NCBI RefSeq assembly: GCF_900696085.1
Contig: NZ_CAADFC020000028.1
Location: 372,001-436,000 of the forward strand
Source of the DNA: Bradyrhizobium ivorense
GTDB taxonomy: Bacteria; Pseudomonadota; Alphaproteobacteria; Rhizobiales; Xanthobacteraceae
DNA length: 64,000 nucleotides
Direction of reading: 5' to 3'
Every line of letters starts with the position of its first letter. Within the stretch, counting starts at the first letter, position 1. The position numbers were made by a program, and so were the translations under genes. The notes beneath the pieces are model-generated. The model did not search any database, had not been told where the DNA came from, and worked only from the letters and a program-made list of their open reading frames with translations. Below are positions 44,250 to 54,262 of the stretch, piece by piece.

Positions 44250-44909
44250 ATGCAGCTCTCGCTTGGCCGCAACGAACTCGCCCGCTATGTGCAGAAGCAG
44301 TTCGAGACCTTCTTTCCTGACGGCGCCGATCTCGGCGACCTGCCGGGCTTCGTCGACAAGGCGCTGGGCCGGGTCGAACACTGCTTTTCGCGCGTCCGGC
44401 TGAAGGGATTCTTCGCAAACGGCGAGGCGCGGTTCTCGCATTGGCATTGCGACCAGTACGCGATCTTCCTGTACTACCTCGCCAACACCGCGTTCCGCGA
44501 GAAGCCGGGCCATCCGATCGCCGACAAGGCCTACGCGCTGAACAAGGCGCTGCATGCGCTCGATGCGTTCTACGAGGTCGAATTGCCCGACGTGTTCGCG
44601 GTGCAGCATCCGGTCGGCACCGTGCTCGGCCGCGCCAGCTACTCCGACTACTTCATCTGCTATCACAACTGCACGGTCGGCGCGAACCTCGAGAACGACT
44701 ATCCGTCGTTCGGCCGCGGCATCGTGATGTATGGCGGCAGCCGGATCATCGGCAAGACCGCCGTGGGTGACAACACCTTCGTATCGACCGGCGCGATCGT
44801 GATCGACGGCGGCGAGCTTGCCGCCGACAGCATCCTGCACGGCATCTATCCGAAGGCCGGGCGGTCGCGCACCGAACGCAACGTCATCAGCGATATTTTC
44901 GGGATTTGA
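44250..44909 (+). CDS. Serine-acetyltransferase-like beta-helix protein
   Basis: A 219-aa protein with an all-alpha N-terminal half (residues 1-115) and a C-terminal hexapeptide beta-helix including HNCTVGANLENDYPSFG and GKTAVGDNTFVSTG. This layout is that of serine acetyltransferase relatives. Inside the Leg operon it may be the acyltransferase for the amino sugar or another glycan substituent; acetylation of serine is not excluded. Confidence 0.7.
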   Translation: MQLSLGRNELARYVQKQFETFFPDGADLGDLPGFVDKALGRVEHCFSRVRLKGFFANGEARFSHWHCDQYAIFLYYLANTAFREKPGHPIADKAYALNKALHALDAFYEVELPDVFAVQHPVGTVLGRASYSDYFICYHNCTVGANLENDYPSFGRGIVMYGGSRIIGKTAVGDNTFVSTGAIVIDGGELAADSILHGIYPKAGRSRTERNVISDIFGI

Positions 44910-44966
44910 TTTGGCGAAAAACCTTGCGCACAACCCGGCGCATCGCGCAGCAATTGAGGGCCTGAC

Positions 44967-45590
44967 ATGGGGCAACGAATTTCGGGCATCTACCGGCTGA
45001 TTACGATTCCGTCGATCTACAAGGGACTGATGTTTTCGCTTGGCGCCGATAACGCCATCGCGCGCTACGTCAACGAGGCGTTGCGGCCAAGTCCCGGTCT
45101 GAAGATGCTCGACGTCGGCTGCGGACCTGCGAACGTGCTGTCCTACCTGCCGGCGCTGGATTATACCGGCATCGACATGAACGAGAAGCACATTGCCTAC
45201 GCCCGGGAGCGGCACGGCGACCGTGGCCGCTTTCTTGTCGGGAATGCCGCCGAGGATTTGAAGCAGGAGGAGGCGACATTCGATCTCATCAATGTCTCCG
45301 CATTGCTGCATCATCTTGCCGACAAGGAAGCCATTTCGCTGCTTGCTTCGCTGACGCGCCTGCTCAAGCCAGAGGGGCGAATTGTCACCATCGACAATGT
45401 CTGGCTGCCGAGGCAGCGCGCCGCGGTCAAGTTGATCAACACGCTGGATTCCGGCGTCAACATCAGGACCCCGGAGGGGTATCTCGGATTGTTGAGCGGC
45501 ATGGGGCTCGAGGTCGAAACCATCACCTGGAACGACTTGCTGCGCGTTCCGTACGACCACTTTGTCATGATCGCCCGCAAGGCTTCGTAA
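44967..45590 (+). CDS. SAM-dependent methyltransferase
   Basis: A 207-aa class I methyltransferase. Motif I is LDVGCGPANVL (near residues 47-57), motif II TGIDMN, and VSALLHHLADKEA with LLKPEGRIVTID give the later motifs. GAGGG 7 nt before ATG 44967 is a good ribosome site (GAGGG-type). It is 57 nt downstream of the acetyltransferase gene and ends the plus-strand Leg run before a gap of 124 nt. Confidence 0.84.
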   Translation: MGQRISGIYRLITIPSIYKGLMFSLGADNAIARYVNEALRPSPGLKMLDVGCGPANVLSYLPALDYTGIDMNEKHIAYARERHGDRGRFLVGNAAEDLKQEEATFDLINVSALLHHLADKEAISLLASLTRLLKPEGRIVTIDNVWLPRQRAAVKLINTLDSGVNIRTPEGYLGLLSGMGLEVETITWNDLLRVPYDHFVMIARKAS

Positions 45591-45714
45591 ACCGGCAGCG
45601 CTGTCATTCGATCGCGCGCAGGCATTGCGCCGTGGTTAATGGCGCGACTTGAAATCGTCCGGCGATGCTGCAAGACAGCTATCGCCGGATCGGCGCGGCA
45701 GAGCAGGTATCGTT

Positions 45715-47430
45715 ATGGATGTTTCGAAGGGCAAGATGCGTTATCGCGCCGCCGGCGTCGGCATCCTGCTCGCCATCCTCGCTTGCTGGATCGCACTCTC
45801 GGTTGCGGCTGCGCTGCGCGAGGGCACCTGGCCGGACGAAACGGCCTATATCATCAAGTCGTGGTGGTACGTCAGCGGTGCGGTCAAGCCATATACCGCC
45901 GAGGATACGACCTGGTATCAGCCGCTGATCTACTATGTCATGGGATCCTGGCAGTGGATGTTCGGCCACGGCGTCGTGTCGTCGCGCCTGCTCTCCGTGC
46001 TGATCACGGCGATCGACATTGCCTTGCTGGGGTATCTGTTGCGCCGGCTCGGCTGCACCGCGTGGCCGGTCGCCTTCGCGGTCGTCGTATTCGTCCTGAG
46101 CGAAGACGGGATCTTCTATTTCAGCAGCGCAACGCCGTACGCTTACTTCGTTTGCGTGCAGCTGATCGCGCTGCATCTGCTGCTGGGAATGCGCCGGCAG
46201 GCCAGTCTCGCCACCGCCGTCGCGTTGGGCGCCGTGTTGACCATGGCCTACCTGCTTCGGATCAATGCGGTCGCCTTTATCGCATTGAGCCTCGGGATCG
46301 CCTGGGTGCGAGCCGGCCGGGATCGCTGGCGTGTCTATTTTTGCTCGGCTGCGATATTCCTGACGACGTGGTCCTTGCTGGCTTTGCTCTGGGGGCCGCG
46401 GTTCGTCTACGTCACGCTGTGGCTTCCCGGGATGACGGACTGGCTGATTCAGGCGGGCGTGCTGCCGAACCTCTATTCGTTCGCGCTCAGTCACAGCAGC
46501 CAGGCGCTTGGCGTGCCTCATCCGTCGACGCTGCGCGACATGCTGGCATACGCCTTCGGCTGGGACATCATGGGGCACTATCTGCTCAATCACCATGGCG
46601 TCCCGTTGGCAAGCGCCCTGGCCGCGACGATCGTTGCCGCGCTGCGGCCGATCCCCAATCGCGGCTGGACTGGGCTGTTTGCGGCCTCCTATTGGGCGCT
46701 GCTGGTTTTCCACCATCTCGGGCTGCAATCGATCTGCCCGACCTGCATCCAGGCCTACGCGAACTACGTCGACTATCTCGCCGCCCTGGCCGGCGGACTT
46801 GCGCTGCATGGATTGATGCAGACGGCCTCGAACGATCGGCTGGCCGGCGGCATCGCGATCGGGACGATTTTCGCTTCGCTCGCGCTGGCCGCGGTACAAG
46901 CCTGGAATCTGGTCGGTCCGTATCAGCTGCCATCGATCCGCAATCGTGCGAGCTCGCTTCCGGAGGAGGTGCGTCTCGCCGGTGAGACGATGCGGACGCT
47001 GTTGCCGCCTGGTACGAAGGCTGAATTCGTCGGCAGTGACCTGCGCATCCCGCTGGCGCTGGTTCAGGCGGGCATCCAGATCCCGCCGATCACGCTCACC
47101 TTGCCCTCGAACTATCGCAAGCTGAACGAGGATTTGACTCCCGAGCAGGCGGCGCAGGCGACCGCAGAGATGAAACAGCTCACCGGGTGGACCGATACGA
47201 TCGCAAAGGAGTGGATGCAGGAGAGTGGCGACTGGCTGATCCTGCAGCGGAGGCCGGTCGTTCCGGCACCTGACTGGCTGATCTGGGCTCCCGATGCGGC
47301 GCTCGTGAGGACCGGTCTGGAGAAATGCTTCGAGCGGGTCTCGGAGTCGGCGTTCGACACCTTCGTTCCGCCGTTGTCGATCGCGCTGTACCGGCGCGTC
47401 CGCCGCGGCAAGACTTGCCTCGGCGAATAG
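45715..47430 (+). CDS. GT39/ArnT-like polytopic membrane glycosyltransferase
   Basis: A 571-aa membrane protein with about ten to twelve helices in its first 420 residues. The periplasmic loop after helix 1 has TWPDETAY with Asp41-Glu42, the catalytic acid pair of the GT39/GT83 superfamily that uses polyprenyl-phosphate sugars. The C-terminal 150 residues are a soluble periplasmic domain. It may attach a sugar to lipid A or to the exported polysaccharide. Start ATG 45715 follows the family's short cytosolic tail. Confidence 0.77.
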   Translation: MDVSKGKMRYRAAGVGILLAILACWIALSVAAALREGTWPDETAYIIKSWWYVSGAVKPYTAEDTTWYQPLIYYVMGSWQWMFGHGVVSSRLLSVLITAIDIALLGYLLRRLGCTAWPVAFAVVVFVLSEDGIFYFSSATPYAYFVCVQLIALHLLLGMRRQASLATAVALGAVLTMAYLLRINAVAFIALSLGIAWVRAGRDRWRVYFCSAAIFLTTWSLLALLWGPRFVYVTLWLPGMTDWLIQAGVLPNLYSFALSHSSQALGVPHPSTLRDMLAYAFGWDIMGHYLLNHHGVPLASALAATIVAALRPIPNRGWTGLFAASYWALLVFHHLGLQSICPTCIQAYANYVDYLAALAGGLALHGLMQTASNDRLAGGIAIGTIFASLALAAVQAWNLVGPYQLPSIRNRASSLPEEVRLAGETMRTLLPPGTKAEFVGSDLRIPLALVQAGIQIPPITLTLPSNYRKLNEDLTPEQAAQATAEMKQLTGWTDTIAKEWMQESGDWLILQRRPVVPAPDWLIWAPDAALVRTGLEKCFERVSESAFDTFVPPLSIALYRRVRRGKTCLGE

Positions 47431-47484
47431 ACCGCCGCGTGACCGGCAAGACCGCGCTCGGCGCCGCGGTTCAGGCCGGCAAAA

Positions 47485-47501
47485 GCCCCGACCGGCGGGG
47501 C
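47485..47501. terminator. Hairpin after the GT39 gene
   Basis: GCCCCG (47485-47490) pairs with CGGGGC (47496-47501), with AAAA on the left and CTCCTT on the right. It could terminate in either direction; the A/T tract is better for the minus direction. Confidence 0.4.
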
Positions 47502-47686
47502 CTCCTTCGCCCCCGATAGAAGCTTTCTGCCGCGTCGCCTGGCGGCGATCGGTATCGGCATCGATGCGCTCACTCACATCCGCTTACATTTCGACGGTAA
47601 GATTATTTACCTCCTCATTTGAACCTGAGCGGCGTGCTTTCGACAGAAGCTCCAGGGGATGCATAGTCACATGAGGATCTATTTTA

Positions 47687-49747
47687 ATGCCTATTGAGCA
47701 AAGCCCCTATTCGATCACACGCACTTCAGCTCTGCCCGAGATCGTTCAATCGGAAGACGATGGTTCGATCGCGAACGCCAACTGGACCGGCCTGTCGGCG
47801 GGCGTTGCCGGCACGCTGCAGGCGAACGGTTTTATCGGCGACGGGCCCTTTGGCCTGACGTCGGGCGACCATGACGGCTTTCGTTTCGAGCTGGCCGCGG
47901 GCTGGAGCGTGAGTATCGATGTCGATGCGATCGCGTTCGGGACTCACAACGGCGCCTCGTTCGATTCATATATGCAGCTATACGACAGCGCCGGCACCGA
48001 AGTCGCCAATGCCGACGACAACGACGGGCTCGATGGCTTTCTCACATTCACCAACGTCACCGGGACGACCCAGACCTACACGGTTTTCCTGTCCGATCTG
48101 CAAAGCCAGGTCACCAATCCCAACAATTCGGGAAGCAGCACCGCACCGGTAACCAATCCGCTCACCGATACGGGCTTCTACCGGCTGTTCATCAACACGT
48201 TCGATCCCGGCAACGTCAACCAGGGGAGGATCATCGTTGGAACAGGCGGAGCCGACGCGCTCGACGGCACTGCCGGCAACGATGTCATCGAGCTCAAGGG
48301 CGGCAACGACACATCGAACGGGAATGGCGGTAACGACGTGTTCCGTTGGGACATGTTCGATGGCAGTGACACCATTGACGGTGGCGGCCCGTTCCAAGCC
48401 AATGTGCTTGACGTTCTCGGTGACCAGAATAATCAGCAATTCACAGTTGGTGCCTGGAATGGCTTTGGCTTCCTGTTCACCGCCAACGACCTGAACAGTT
48501 CGAAGACCGTCACGGTCCAGCAATGGATTACGAACCTGGACGTTCACGGAGGCGATGGCAATGACAGCCTTGCTGTCAACAACGCTGGCGGCGACCTCCA
48601 GACCATCACGTTCTGGGGCGATGCGGGCGACAATTCGGTTGCGGCATCGGGTATTGCGAAGGTATTTCGCATCTTCGGGGGCGACGGCAACGATACTCTG
48701 GTGACCGGTTCGGCTGCCGACACGTTTTACGGCAACGACGGCGATGACTTCATGAATGGAGGCCTCGGCACCGACGAGTTGAACTATGCTGCCATCGGCC
48801 GCGATCTCAATGTCGATCTCAACATCACGACGGCGCAGAATACCGGCGGTGCCGGTTTCGACACCATCCTCAATATCGAGAACGTGGTCGGCGGCAGCGG
48901 CTGGGACACGCTGCACGGCAACACGGTCGCCAACTATCTGATCGGCGGCGCCGGCAACGACAAATTGCTTGGAGGCGAGGGGGCCGCCAACACCCTGCAG
49001 GGCGGCACCGGGAACGACACCTACTTCGTGGAAGCGGCCGGCGATACGATCGTCGAGCTCCTCAACGAGGGGACCGACAGCGTTCAGACCACGCTGACGT
49101 CCTTCACGCTGGCCGCCAACGTGGAGAACCTAACCAAGGTCGGCAGCAGCGGTTTCACCGGTGTCGGCAATGGACTGGCCAACATCATGACCGGCGGCTC
49201 CGGCAACGACTACCTGGTCGGTTTCGGCGGCAACGACACCTTCATCGACGGCTCGGGCGCCAATACGTTCCAGGGCGGCACCGGCAATGATATCTACGCG
49301 GTGCAGTCGAACGCCGACACGGTCACCGAGTTCGCGGCTGAAGGGTTCGATCAAGTCCAGACCTTCCTGTCGTCCTACACGCTGTCGCCCAATGTCGAGC
49401 AGCTCGTCTTCATCGGCAGCGGCGACCACACCGGTGTCGGCAACAGCATCGGCAATACCTTTGTCGGCGGCGCCGGCACGGAGACGTGGACCGGTGCAGG
49501 CGGCAACGACGTCTACAATTTCCGCACTGCAGGAAACGGGCTCGACATCGTGACCGATTTCAATGCCGACAACGCCAACGCGGCCGAGCACGATCACATC
49601 GACCTGACGGGACGGGGTCTGAACTTCGCCTCGCTTGCGGTCTCGACCGTCAGCGGCGGCGTGGTGGTCGGCATTCCCGGCGGCGACGCTATCTTCCTGC
49701 AGGGCGTCTCAGCCGGCGCCGTCGACGCCAACGACTTCTTCTTCTAG
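47687..49747 (+). CDS. RTX-type calcium-binding secreted protein, first of a tandem pair
   Basis: A 686-aa acidic protein without Cys-rich regions or a Sec signal. The N-terminal 170 residues form a pre-peptidase-C-like beta domain (GDHDGFRFELAAGW). RTX nonapeptides start at GTGGADALDGTAGND near residue 185 and recur as GGDGNDTL, GGAGNDKL, GGTGNDTY and GGSGNDYL to about residue 600. The C-terminus ends in the acidic-hydrophobic DANDFFF, as in type I secretion substrates. Thus export by a type I system is likely, though none is in the window. GAGG lies 10 nt before the ATG. Confidence 0.85.
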   Translation: MPIEQSPYSITRTSALPEIVQSEDDGSIANANWTGLSAGVAGTLQANGFIGDGPFGLTSGDHDGFRFELAAGWSVSIDVDAIAFGTHNGASFDSYMQLYDSAGTEVANADDNDGLDGFLTFTNVTGTTQTYTVFLSDLQSQVTNPNNSGSSTAPVTNPLTDTGFYRLFINTFDPGNVNQGRIIVGTGGADALDGTAGNDVIELKGGNDTSNGNGGNDVFRWDMFDGSDTIDGGGPFQANVLDVLGDQNNQQFTVGAWNGFGFLFTANDLNSSKTVTVQQWITNLDVHGGDGNDSLAVNNAGGDLQTITFWGDAGDNSVAASGIAKVFRIFGGDGNDTLVTGSAADTFYGNDGDDFMNGGLGTDELNYAAIGRDLNVDLNITTAQNTGGAGFDTILNIENVVGGSGWDTLHGNTVANYLIGGAGNDKLLGGEGAANTLQGGTGNDTYFVEAAGDTIVELLNEGTDSVQTTLTSFTLAANVENLTKVGSSGFTGVGNGLANIMTGGSGNDYLVGFGGNDTFIDGSGANTFQGGTGNDIYAVQSNADTVTEFAAEGFDQVQTFLSSYTLSPNVEQLVFIGSGDHTGVGNSIGNTFVGGAGTETWTGAGGNDVYNFRTAGNGLDIVTDFNADNANAAEHDHIDLTGRGLNFASLAVSTVSGGVVVGIPGGDAIFLQGVSAGAVDANDFFF

Positions 49748-50277
49748 CGATCGATCATCGCAGATCGGTTGATTGGCCGATCCCAGGACCGGGCCGTCCC
49801 GCACGCGGGGCGGCCCGATCTGCGTCTGGTTGGCGTGCCGATCAGGTCGGCCGCTTGAACGTGGAATGCGCGAAGCGGTCGAGCCCGCGCAGCACCCTGC
49901 ACCGGCCCCTACCACATGCTAAGATTGTGCTTGGCCTAGCGTAATGCCTTCGGTTGCTATCCCGGATGGGCGCGACCAAGTGCGGCATCACGGTGGAACC
50001 TCACGCCGAAACAGTAACATAGGTGATGCGGTGGCAACTTGTCGCAGCCGCGTCGTGACGCGCCGCAATGCCCGGAAGATCATCGAGGTTTGCGTTGTCG
50101 AACAGCGGATTAGCGAGGGTGTTGCCTCATCAGATCGGCGCTCTCCATTATCGTAAGCGACCCTGGGATGAGGCAGTTCCGCCTCGTCCATTGAACCCGC
50201 CCTGATGCCTTCGGACTAACCTAGGCTGTTGCCGTTAGCTCTCGCCGTTTTTCAATTGTACCAACAGGAGATATTGC
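49748..50277. other. Intergenic region between the two RTX genes
   Basis: About 530 bp with no supported gene; small open frames here have no plausible product. It contains the hairpin at 49790-49815 and must hold the promoter of the second RTX gene, which has AGGAG 8 nt before its ATG. Confidence 0.5.
49790..49815 (+). terminator. Hairpin terminator of the first RTX gene
   Basis: GGGCCGTCCCGC (49790-49801) pairs with GCGGGGCGGCCC (49804-49815), 12 bp with a single G-T wobble, 43 bases after the stop. No T-run follows. The second RTX gene has an almost identical hairpin. Confidence 0.6.
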
Positions 50278-52335
50278 ATGCCCATTCAGCAAACCGACCT
50301 TATTACGCGCACCTCGGTCGTCCCCGAAATCAGTCAAGCGGAGGACGACGGCTCGATCTTCAGCGCCAACTGGACCGGCCTCTCTGCGGGCGTTGCGGGC
50401 ACGGTGCAGGCGAATGGCTTTATCGGCGACGGGCCATTTGGCCTGACGTCAGGCGACCACGACGGGTTCCGTTTCGAATTGGCCGCCGGCTGGAGCGTGA
50501 GCATCGATATGGATGCGAGCGCGTTCGGTCTGCACAACGGCGAAAGCTTCGATCCATTTGTGCAGATCTTCAACAGCGCCGGTGCACAAGTCGCCAGTAA
50601 CGACGACGACGACGGGCTCGACAGTTTCCTGACGTTCACCAACGTCACCGGGACGACCCAGACCTACACGGTTTTCGTGTCCGACCTCGACACCACGGTC
50701 ACCGATCCCAACAATTCGGGAGCCAGCACCGGCTCGGTGAACAGTCCGGGCTCCGATCTGGGGTTCTACCGGATGTTCATCAATACGTTCGATCCCGGCA
50801 ACGCCGCCCACGGACGGATCATCGTCGGAACGGGCGGGGCTGACGCGCTCGACGGCACTGCCGGCAACGATGTCATCGAGCTCAAGGGCGGCAACGACAC
50901 GTCGAACGGGGGCGGCGGGAATGACGTGTTCCACTGGGACATGTTCGATGGCAGCGACACCATTGATGGTGGTGGTCCGCAAAACAATGTGCTCGACGTG
51001 CTGGGTAACGAACTCGGCCAGCAATTCACCGTTGGTTCCTTCAATGGCTTCGGCTTCCTGTTCACGGCCAACGACTTGGGCGGTCCGAAGACAGTCACGG
51101 TCAACCAATGGATTCAGAACCTGGACGTTCACGGCGGCGACGGCAATGACAACCTTGTGGTCGGGGCCAGCGTCGGCAGTGATCTCCAGACCATCACGTT
51201 CTGGGGGGACGGGAACGACAATTCGGTGTCAGCATCGACCGCCACGAAGGCATTTCGCATCTTCGGCGGCGACGGCAACGACATCCTCGTCACCGGTTCG
51301 GGCGCCGACAAGTTCTTCGGCAATGACGGCGACGACTTCATGAACGGAGGAGCCGGCGTCGACGAACTGAACTTTGCTTCGCTCGGCCGGGACGTCAATG
51401 TCGATCTCAACATCACGACGGCGCAGAACACCGGCGGCGCCGGTTTCGACACGATCCTCAATATCGAGAACGTGGTCGGCGGCAGCGGCTGGGACACGCT
51501 CCACGGCAACACGGTGTCGAACTATCTGATCGGCGGCGAAGGCAACGACAAATTGCTCGGCGGCGAGGGGGCTGCCAATACGCTGCAGGGCGGCACCGGG
51601 AATGACACCTACTTTGTGGAGGCGGCCGGCGACACGATCGTCGAGTTTGCCAACGAGGGCACCGACAGCGTCCAGACCACGCTGACGTCCTTCACGCTCG
51701 CCGCCAATGTGGAGAATCTCACCAAGGTCGGCAGCAGCGGTTTCACCGGTGTCGGCAACGGATTGAACAACATCATGACCGGCGGCTCCGGCAACGACTA
51801 CCTGGTCGGTTTCGGCGGCAACGATACGTTTATCGACGGCGCAGGCGCCAATACGTTCCAGGGCGGCACCGGCAATGATATCTACGCGGTGCAGTCGAAC
51901 GCCGATACGGTCACCGAGTTCGTCGGCGAAGGGAACGATCAAGTCCAGACCTTCCTGTCGTCATACACGCTGGCGGCCAATGTCGAGCAGCTCGTCTTCA
52001 TCGGCAGCATCGACCATACCGGCGTCGGCAATTCCATTGCCAATACCTTCACCGGCGGGGCCGGCACGGATGTGTGGACCGGTGCGGGCGGCACCGACAC
52101 CTACAATTTCCGCACGTCAGGAAACGGGCTCGACATCGTGACCGACTTCAATGCCGACAACGCCAACGCGGCCGAGCACGATCATATCGACCTGACGGGA
52201 CGCGGCCTGAACTTTGCCTCGCTTGCGGTGACGACCGTCAGCGGCGGCGTGGTGGTCGGCATTCCCGGCGGCGACGCCGTGTTCCTGCAGGGCGTCTCGG
52301 CGGGCGCCGTCGATGCGAACGACTTCTTCTTCTGA
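50278..52335 (+). CDS. RTX-type calcium-binding secreted protein, second of a tandem pair
   Basis: A 685-aa paralogue of the preceding gene with the same order of parts: pre-peptidase-C-like domain, RTX repeats from GTGGADALDGTAGND, the same closing DANDFFF. The two align end to end with only short length changes. The second half (from about residue 380) is nearly identical, and the N-terminal 180 residues and the segment near 230-330 differ more. Expression and secretion are expected as for its twin. Confidence 0.86.
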   Translation: MPIQQTDLITRTSVVPEISQAEDDGSIFSANWTGLSAGVAGTVQANGFIGDGPFGLTSGDHDGFRFELAAGWSVSIDMDASAFGLHNGESFDPFVQIFNSAGAQVASNDDDDGLDSFLTFTNVTGTTQTYTVFVSDLDTTVTDPNNSGASTGSVNSPGSDLGFYRMFINTFDPGNAAHGRIIVGTGGADALDGTAGNDVIELKGGNDTSNGGGGNDVFHWDMFDGSDTIDGGGPQNNVLDVLGNELGQQFTVGSFNGFGFLFTANDLGGPKTVTVNQWIQNLDVHGGDGNDNLVVGASVGSDLQTITFWGDGNDNSVSASTATKAFRIFGGDGNDILVTGSGADKFFGNDGDDFMNGGAGVDELNFASLGRDVNVDLNITTAQNTGGAGFDTILNIENVVGGSGWDTLHGNTVSNYLIGGEGNDKLLGGEGAANTLQGGTGNDTYFVEAAGDTIVEFANEGTDSVQTTLTSFTLAANVENLTKVGSSGFTGVGNGLNNIMTGGSGNDYLVGFGGNDTFIDGAGANTFQGGTGNDIYAVQSNADTVTEFVGEGNDQVQTFLSSYTLAANVEQLVFIGSIDHTGVGNSIANTFTGGAGTDVWTGAGGTDTYNFRTSGNGLDIVTDFNADNANAAEHDHIDLTGRGLNFASLAVTTVSGGVVVGIPGGDAVFLQGVSAGAVDANDFFF

Positions 52336-52349
52336 GTGTCGATCCAGGG

Positions 52350-52377
52350 TTGGCCGTCCCGCAAGCGGGACGGCCAA
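52350..52377 (+). terminator. Hairpin terminator of the second RTX gene
   Basis: TTGGCCGTCCCGC (52350-52362) and GCGGGACGGCCAA (52365-52377) form a perfect 13-bp stem with a two-base loop, 14 bases after the stop. It lacks a T-run and lies between convergent genes, so it could serve both. Confidence 0.65.
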
Positions 52378-52418
52378 TCTGCCGGCAAAGCCGGACAGCG
52401 TCCGGCGGCGCGCGCCGG

Positions 52419-53732
52419 TCAGGTCAGCCGCTTGAACCCGGAATGGGCGACCGGGCCGCGCAGCAACTGCTTCACCGCCTTCTGGTCGACCGCGGTGCGC
52501 AGCTCGCGGAACACCTCGCCCACCGCCTCCAGATAGCGGTCGACATGGGCGTCGGTGTGCGCCCACATCGCGTAGAACGAGCCGGTGGCGAAGATGCCGC
52601 GGTCGAGCATCATCTGGGTGAACAGCGTGCGGGTTTCCTGCGCCTCCGGCAGCTCGAACGCGAAATGGCCGAGCGGCGAGATGCCCGAGATGTGCACCGG
52701 CATGCCGGTGGCCTGCGCCGCCTCGGCCCAGCCCTTCTGCACGCGCGTGCCGATCCGCATCAGATGCCTGGCGACGTTCAGCTCGCGATGCTTGCGCAGC
52801 GTGGCAAGCGCGGCGACCGGGCCGACGCGCTCGGTCCAGGCGGTCGAGCTGACGAAGGTCTCCTGCGCGGCATCCATCACCGAGGCGCGGCCGACGATCG
52901 CCGCCATCGGAAAGCCGTTGGCGATCGCCTTGGCGAACACCGCGATGTCGGGGTCGACGCCGTAGGCAAGATGGGCGCCGCCTGAATTGATGCGGAAGCC
53001 CGAGGTCACTTCGTCGAAGATCAAGGCCGCGCCGCAGCGGTCGGCGAGCGCGCGAATTCCCTTGATGAAGGCCGGCTCCGGCTCGCTCGAGCGCACCGGC
53101 TCCATCACGATCGCGGCGAGCCGCTCGCCATGTTCGGCGACGATCGCTTCGATCTCGTCGAGCTTGTTGAAGTGGAACGGCTGCATCAGCCCGGCGAGGC
53201 CGCGCGGCACACCCTTGGTGTCGAGGCCCGGCAACAGATGGCCGTCGAGCGCGGTGGTCTCGCCGAGATTGGCGCTGAGATACCAGTCGTGCCAGCCGTG
53301 ATAGCCGCAGAACGCCACCATGTCGCGGCCGGTCGCGGCGCGCGCGATCCGGACCGCGATCGCCATCGCCTCGCCGCCGGCGCGGCCGAACCGCACCATG
53401 TCCGCCCACGGATGCAGCTCGACCAGCAGCTCGGCGAGCTCGATATCCTCGGCGCAGTTCAGCGTCGACATCGAGCCCATGTCGATGGCGGCCTTCACCG
53501 CCGCATCGACGTCGGGATCGGCGAAGCCCAGGATGGTGGCGCCGATCCCGCAATAGCTCATGTCGAGATAGGTCTTGCCGTCGAGGTCGGTGACCTCGGC
53601 GCCCTTGGCCGACTTGAAATAGCTCGGCCACTGCTCCGGCAGGAACATTTCCGGCCGCTTGGAGAGCAGCTGGGTGCCGCCGGGAATCACCTTGCGGGCG
53701 CGCCGGTAAAGTGCCTGTCCTGTTCCCGACAT
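52419..53732 (-). CDS. Class III aminotransferase, glutamate-1-semialdehyde aminomutase-like
   Basis: A PLP enzyme of 437 aa. The substrate and PLP sites read MVRFGRAGGEAMAIAVRIAR, FCGYHGWHDWY, IFDEVTSGFR and AKAIANGFP (with the PLP Lys). This is the HemL-like class III family. In glycan loci these relatives aminate or isomerise sugar or acyl intermediates; true tetrapyrrole HemL is unlikely because of the setting. ATG 53732 has AAGGA upstream. Confidence 0.83.
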   Translation of the reverse strand: MSGTGQALYRRARKVIPGGTQLLSKRPEMFLPEQWPSYFKSAKGAEVTDLDGKTYLDMSYCGIGATILGFADPDVDAAVKAAIDMGSMSTLNCAEDIELAELLVELHPWADMVRFGRAGGEAMAIAVRIARAATGRDMVAFCGYHGWHDWYLSANLGETTALDGHLLPGLDTKGVPRGLAGLMQPFHFNKLDEIEAIVAEHGERLAAIVMEPVRSSEPEPAFIKGIRALADRCGAALIFDEVTSGFRINSGGAHLAYGVDPDIAVFAKAIANGFPMAAIVGRASVMDAAQETFVSSTAWTERVGPVAALATLRKHRELNVARHLMRIGTRVQKGWAEAAQATGMPVHISGISPLGHFAFELPEAQETRTLFTQMMLDRGIFATGSFYAMWAHTDAHVDRYLEAVGEVFRELRTAVDQKAVKQLLRGPVAHSGFKRLT

Positions 53733-53735
53733 CAA

Positions 53736-54262
53736 ATCAAATCCTTCCCCGAAAAACCTTCGGCTGAATACCCCATGGTCCGGCCCCGGGCAAGGCTATC
53801 TGCCTGTCGCTGCAGCTTGAAATCGCTGCGGGGCTGCCAGCGGTGCCGCAGGCGTCGACCTCGTTCTACCAAAGGTTGAACGATTGTCTGGCGGCAGAAC
53901 AGGCGGCCGTGGCCACCGCCGAGATCGGCGAAATCCTGTGAAAGGATCGGCGCACGATCGTTCGACGCGTCGGTGCCCCCGTTGTCGATCGAGATCGATC
54001 ATCGGGCCAAACGCCGCGAGAGCTGCGTTGGCCCCGCATGCGCGCTGTGGCGCCAGGCGAGGGCGCCCGTCCGGTGGACCCGTAGCCGCCCGGGGGCCGG
54101 GACTTTGGCGGCCGTGCGGCCGCTCAAACCGGGCCGATACCCTTGCCTTGGCCCGAGTTTTCCGAGTAATGGACGGTGTCGTGCGGCCCGCAAGGCCGCT
54201 TGTTCCCTCGGCTCTTCGGCTGACTTGCTGCGGCCGGCGATCAGACAAGATAGGGCCTGTGC
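53736..54262. other. Intergenic region upstream of the wlbA-like gene
   Basis: About 530 bp between divergent genes. I find no supported gene; open frames crossing it run into wlbA out of frame. It should contain promoters for both flanking genes but shows no strong boxes by eye. Confidence 0.45.
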
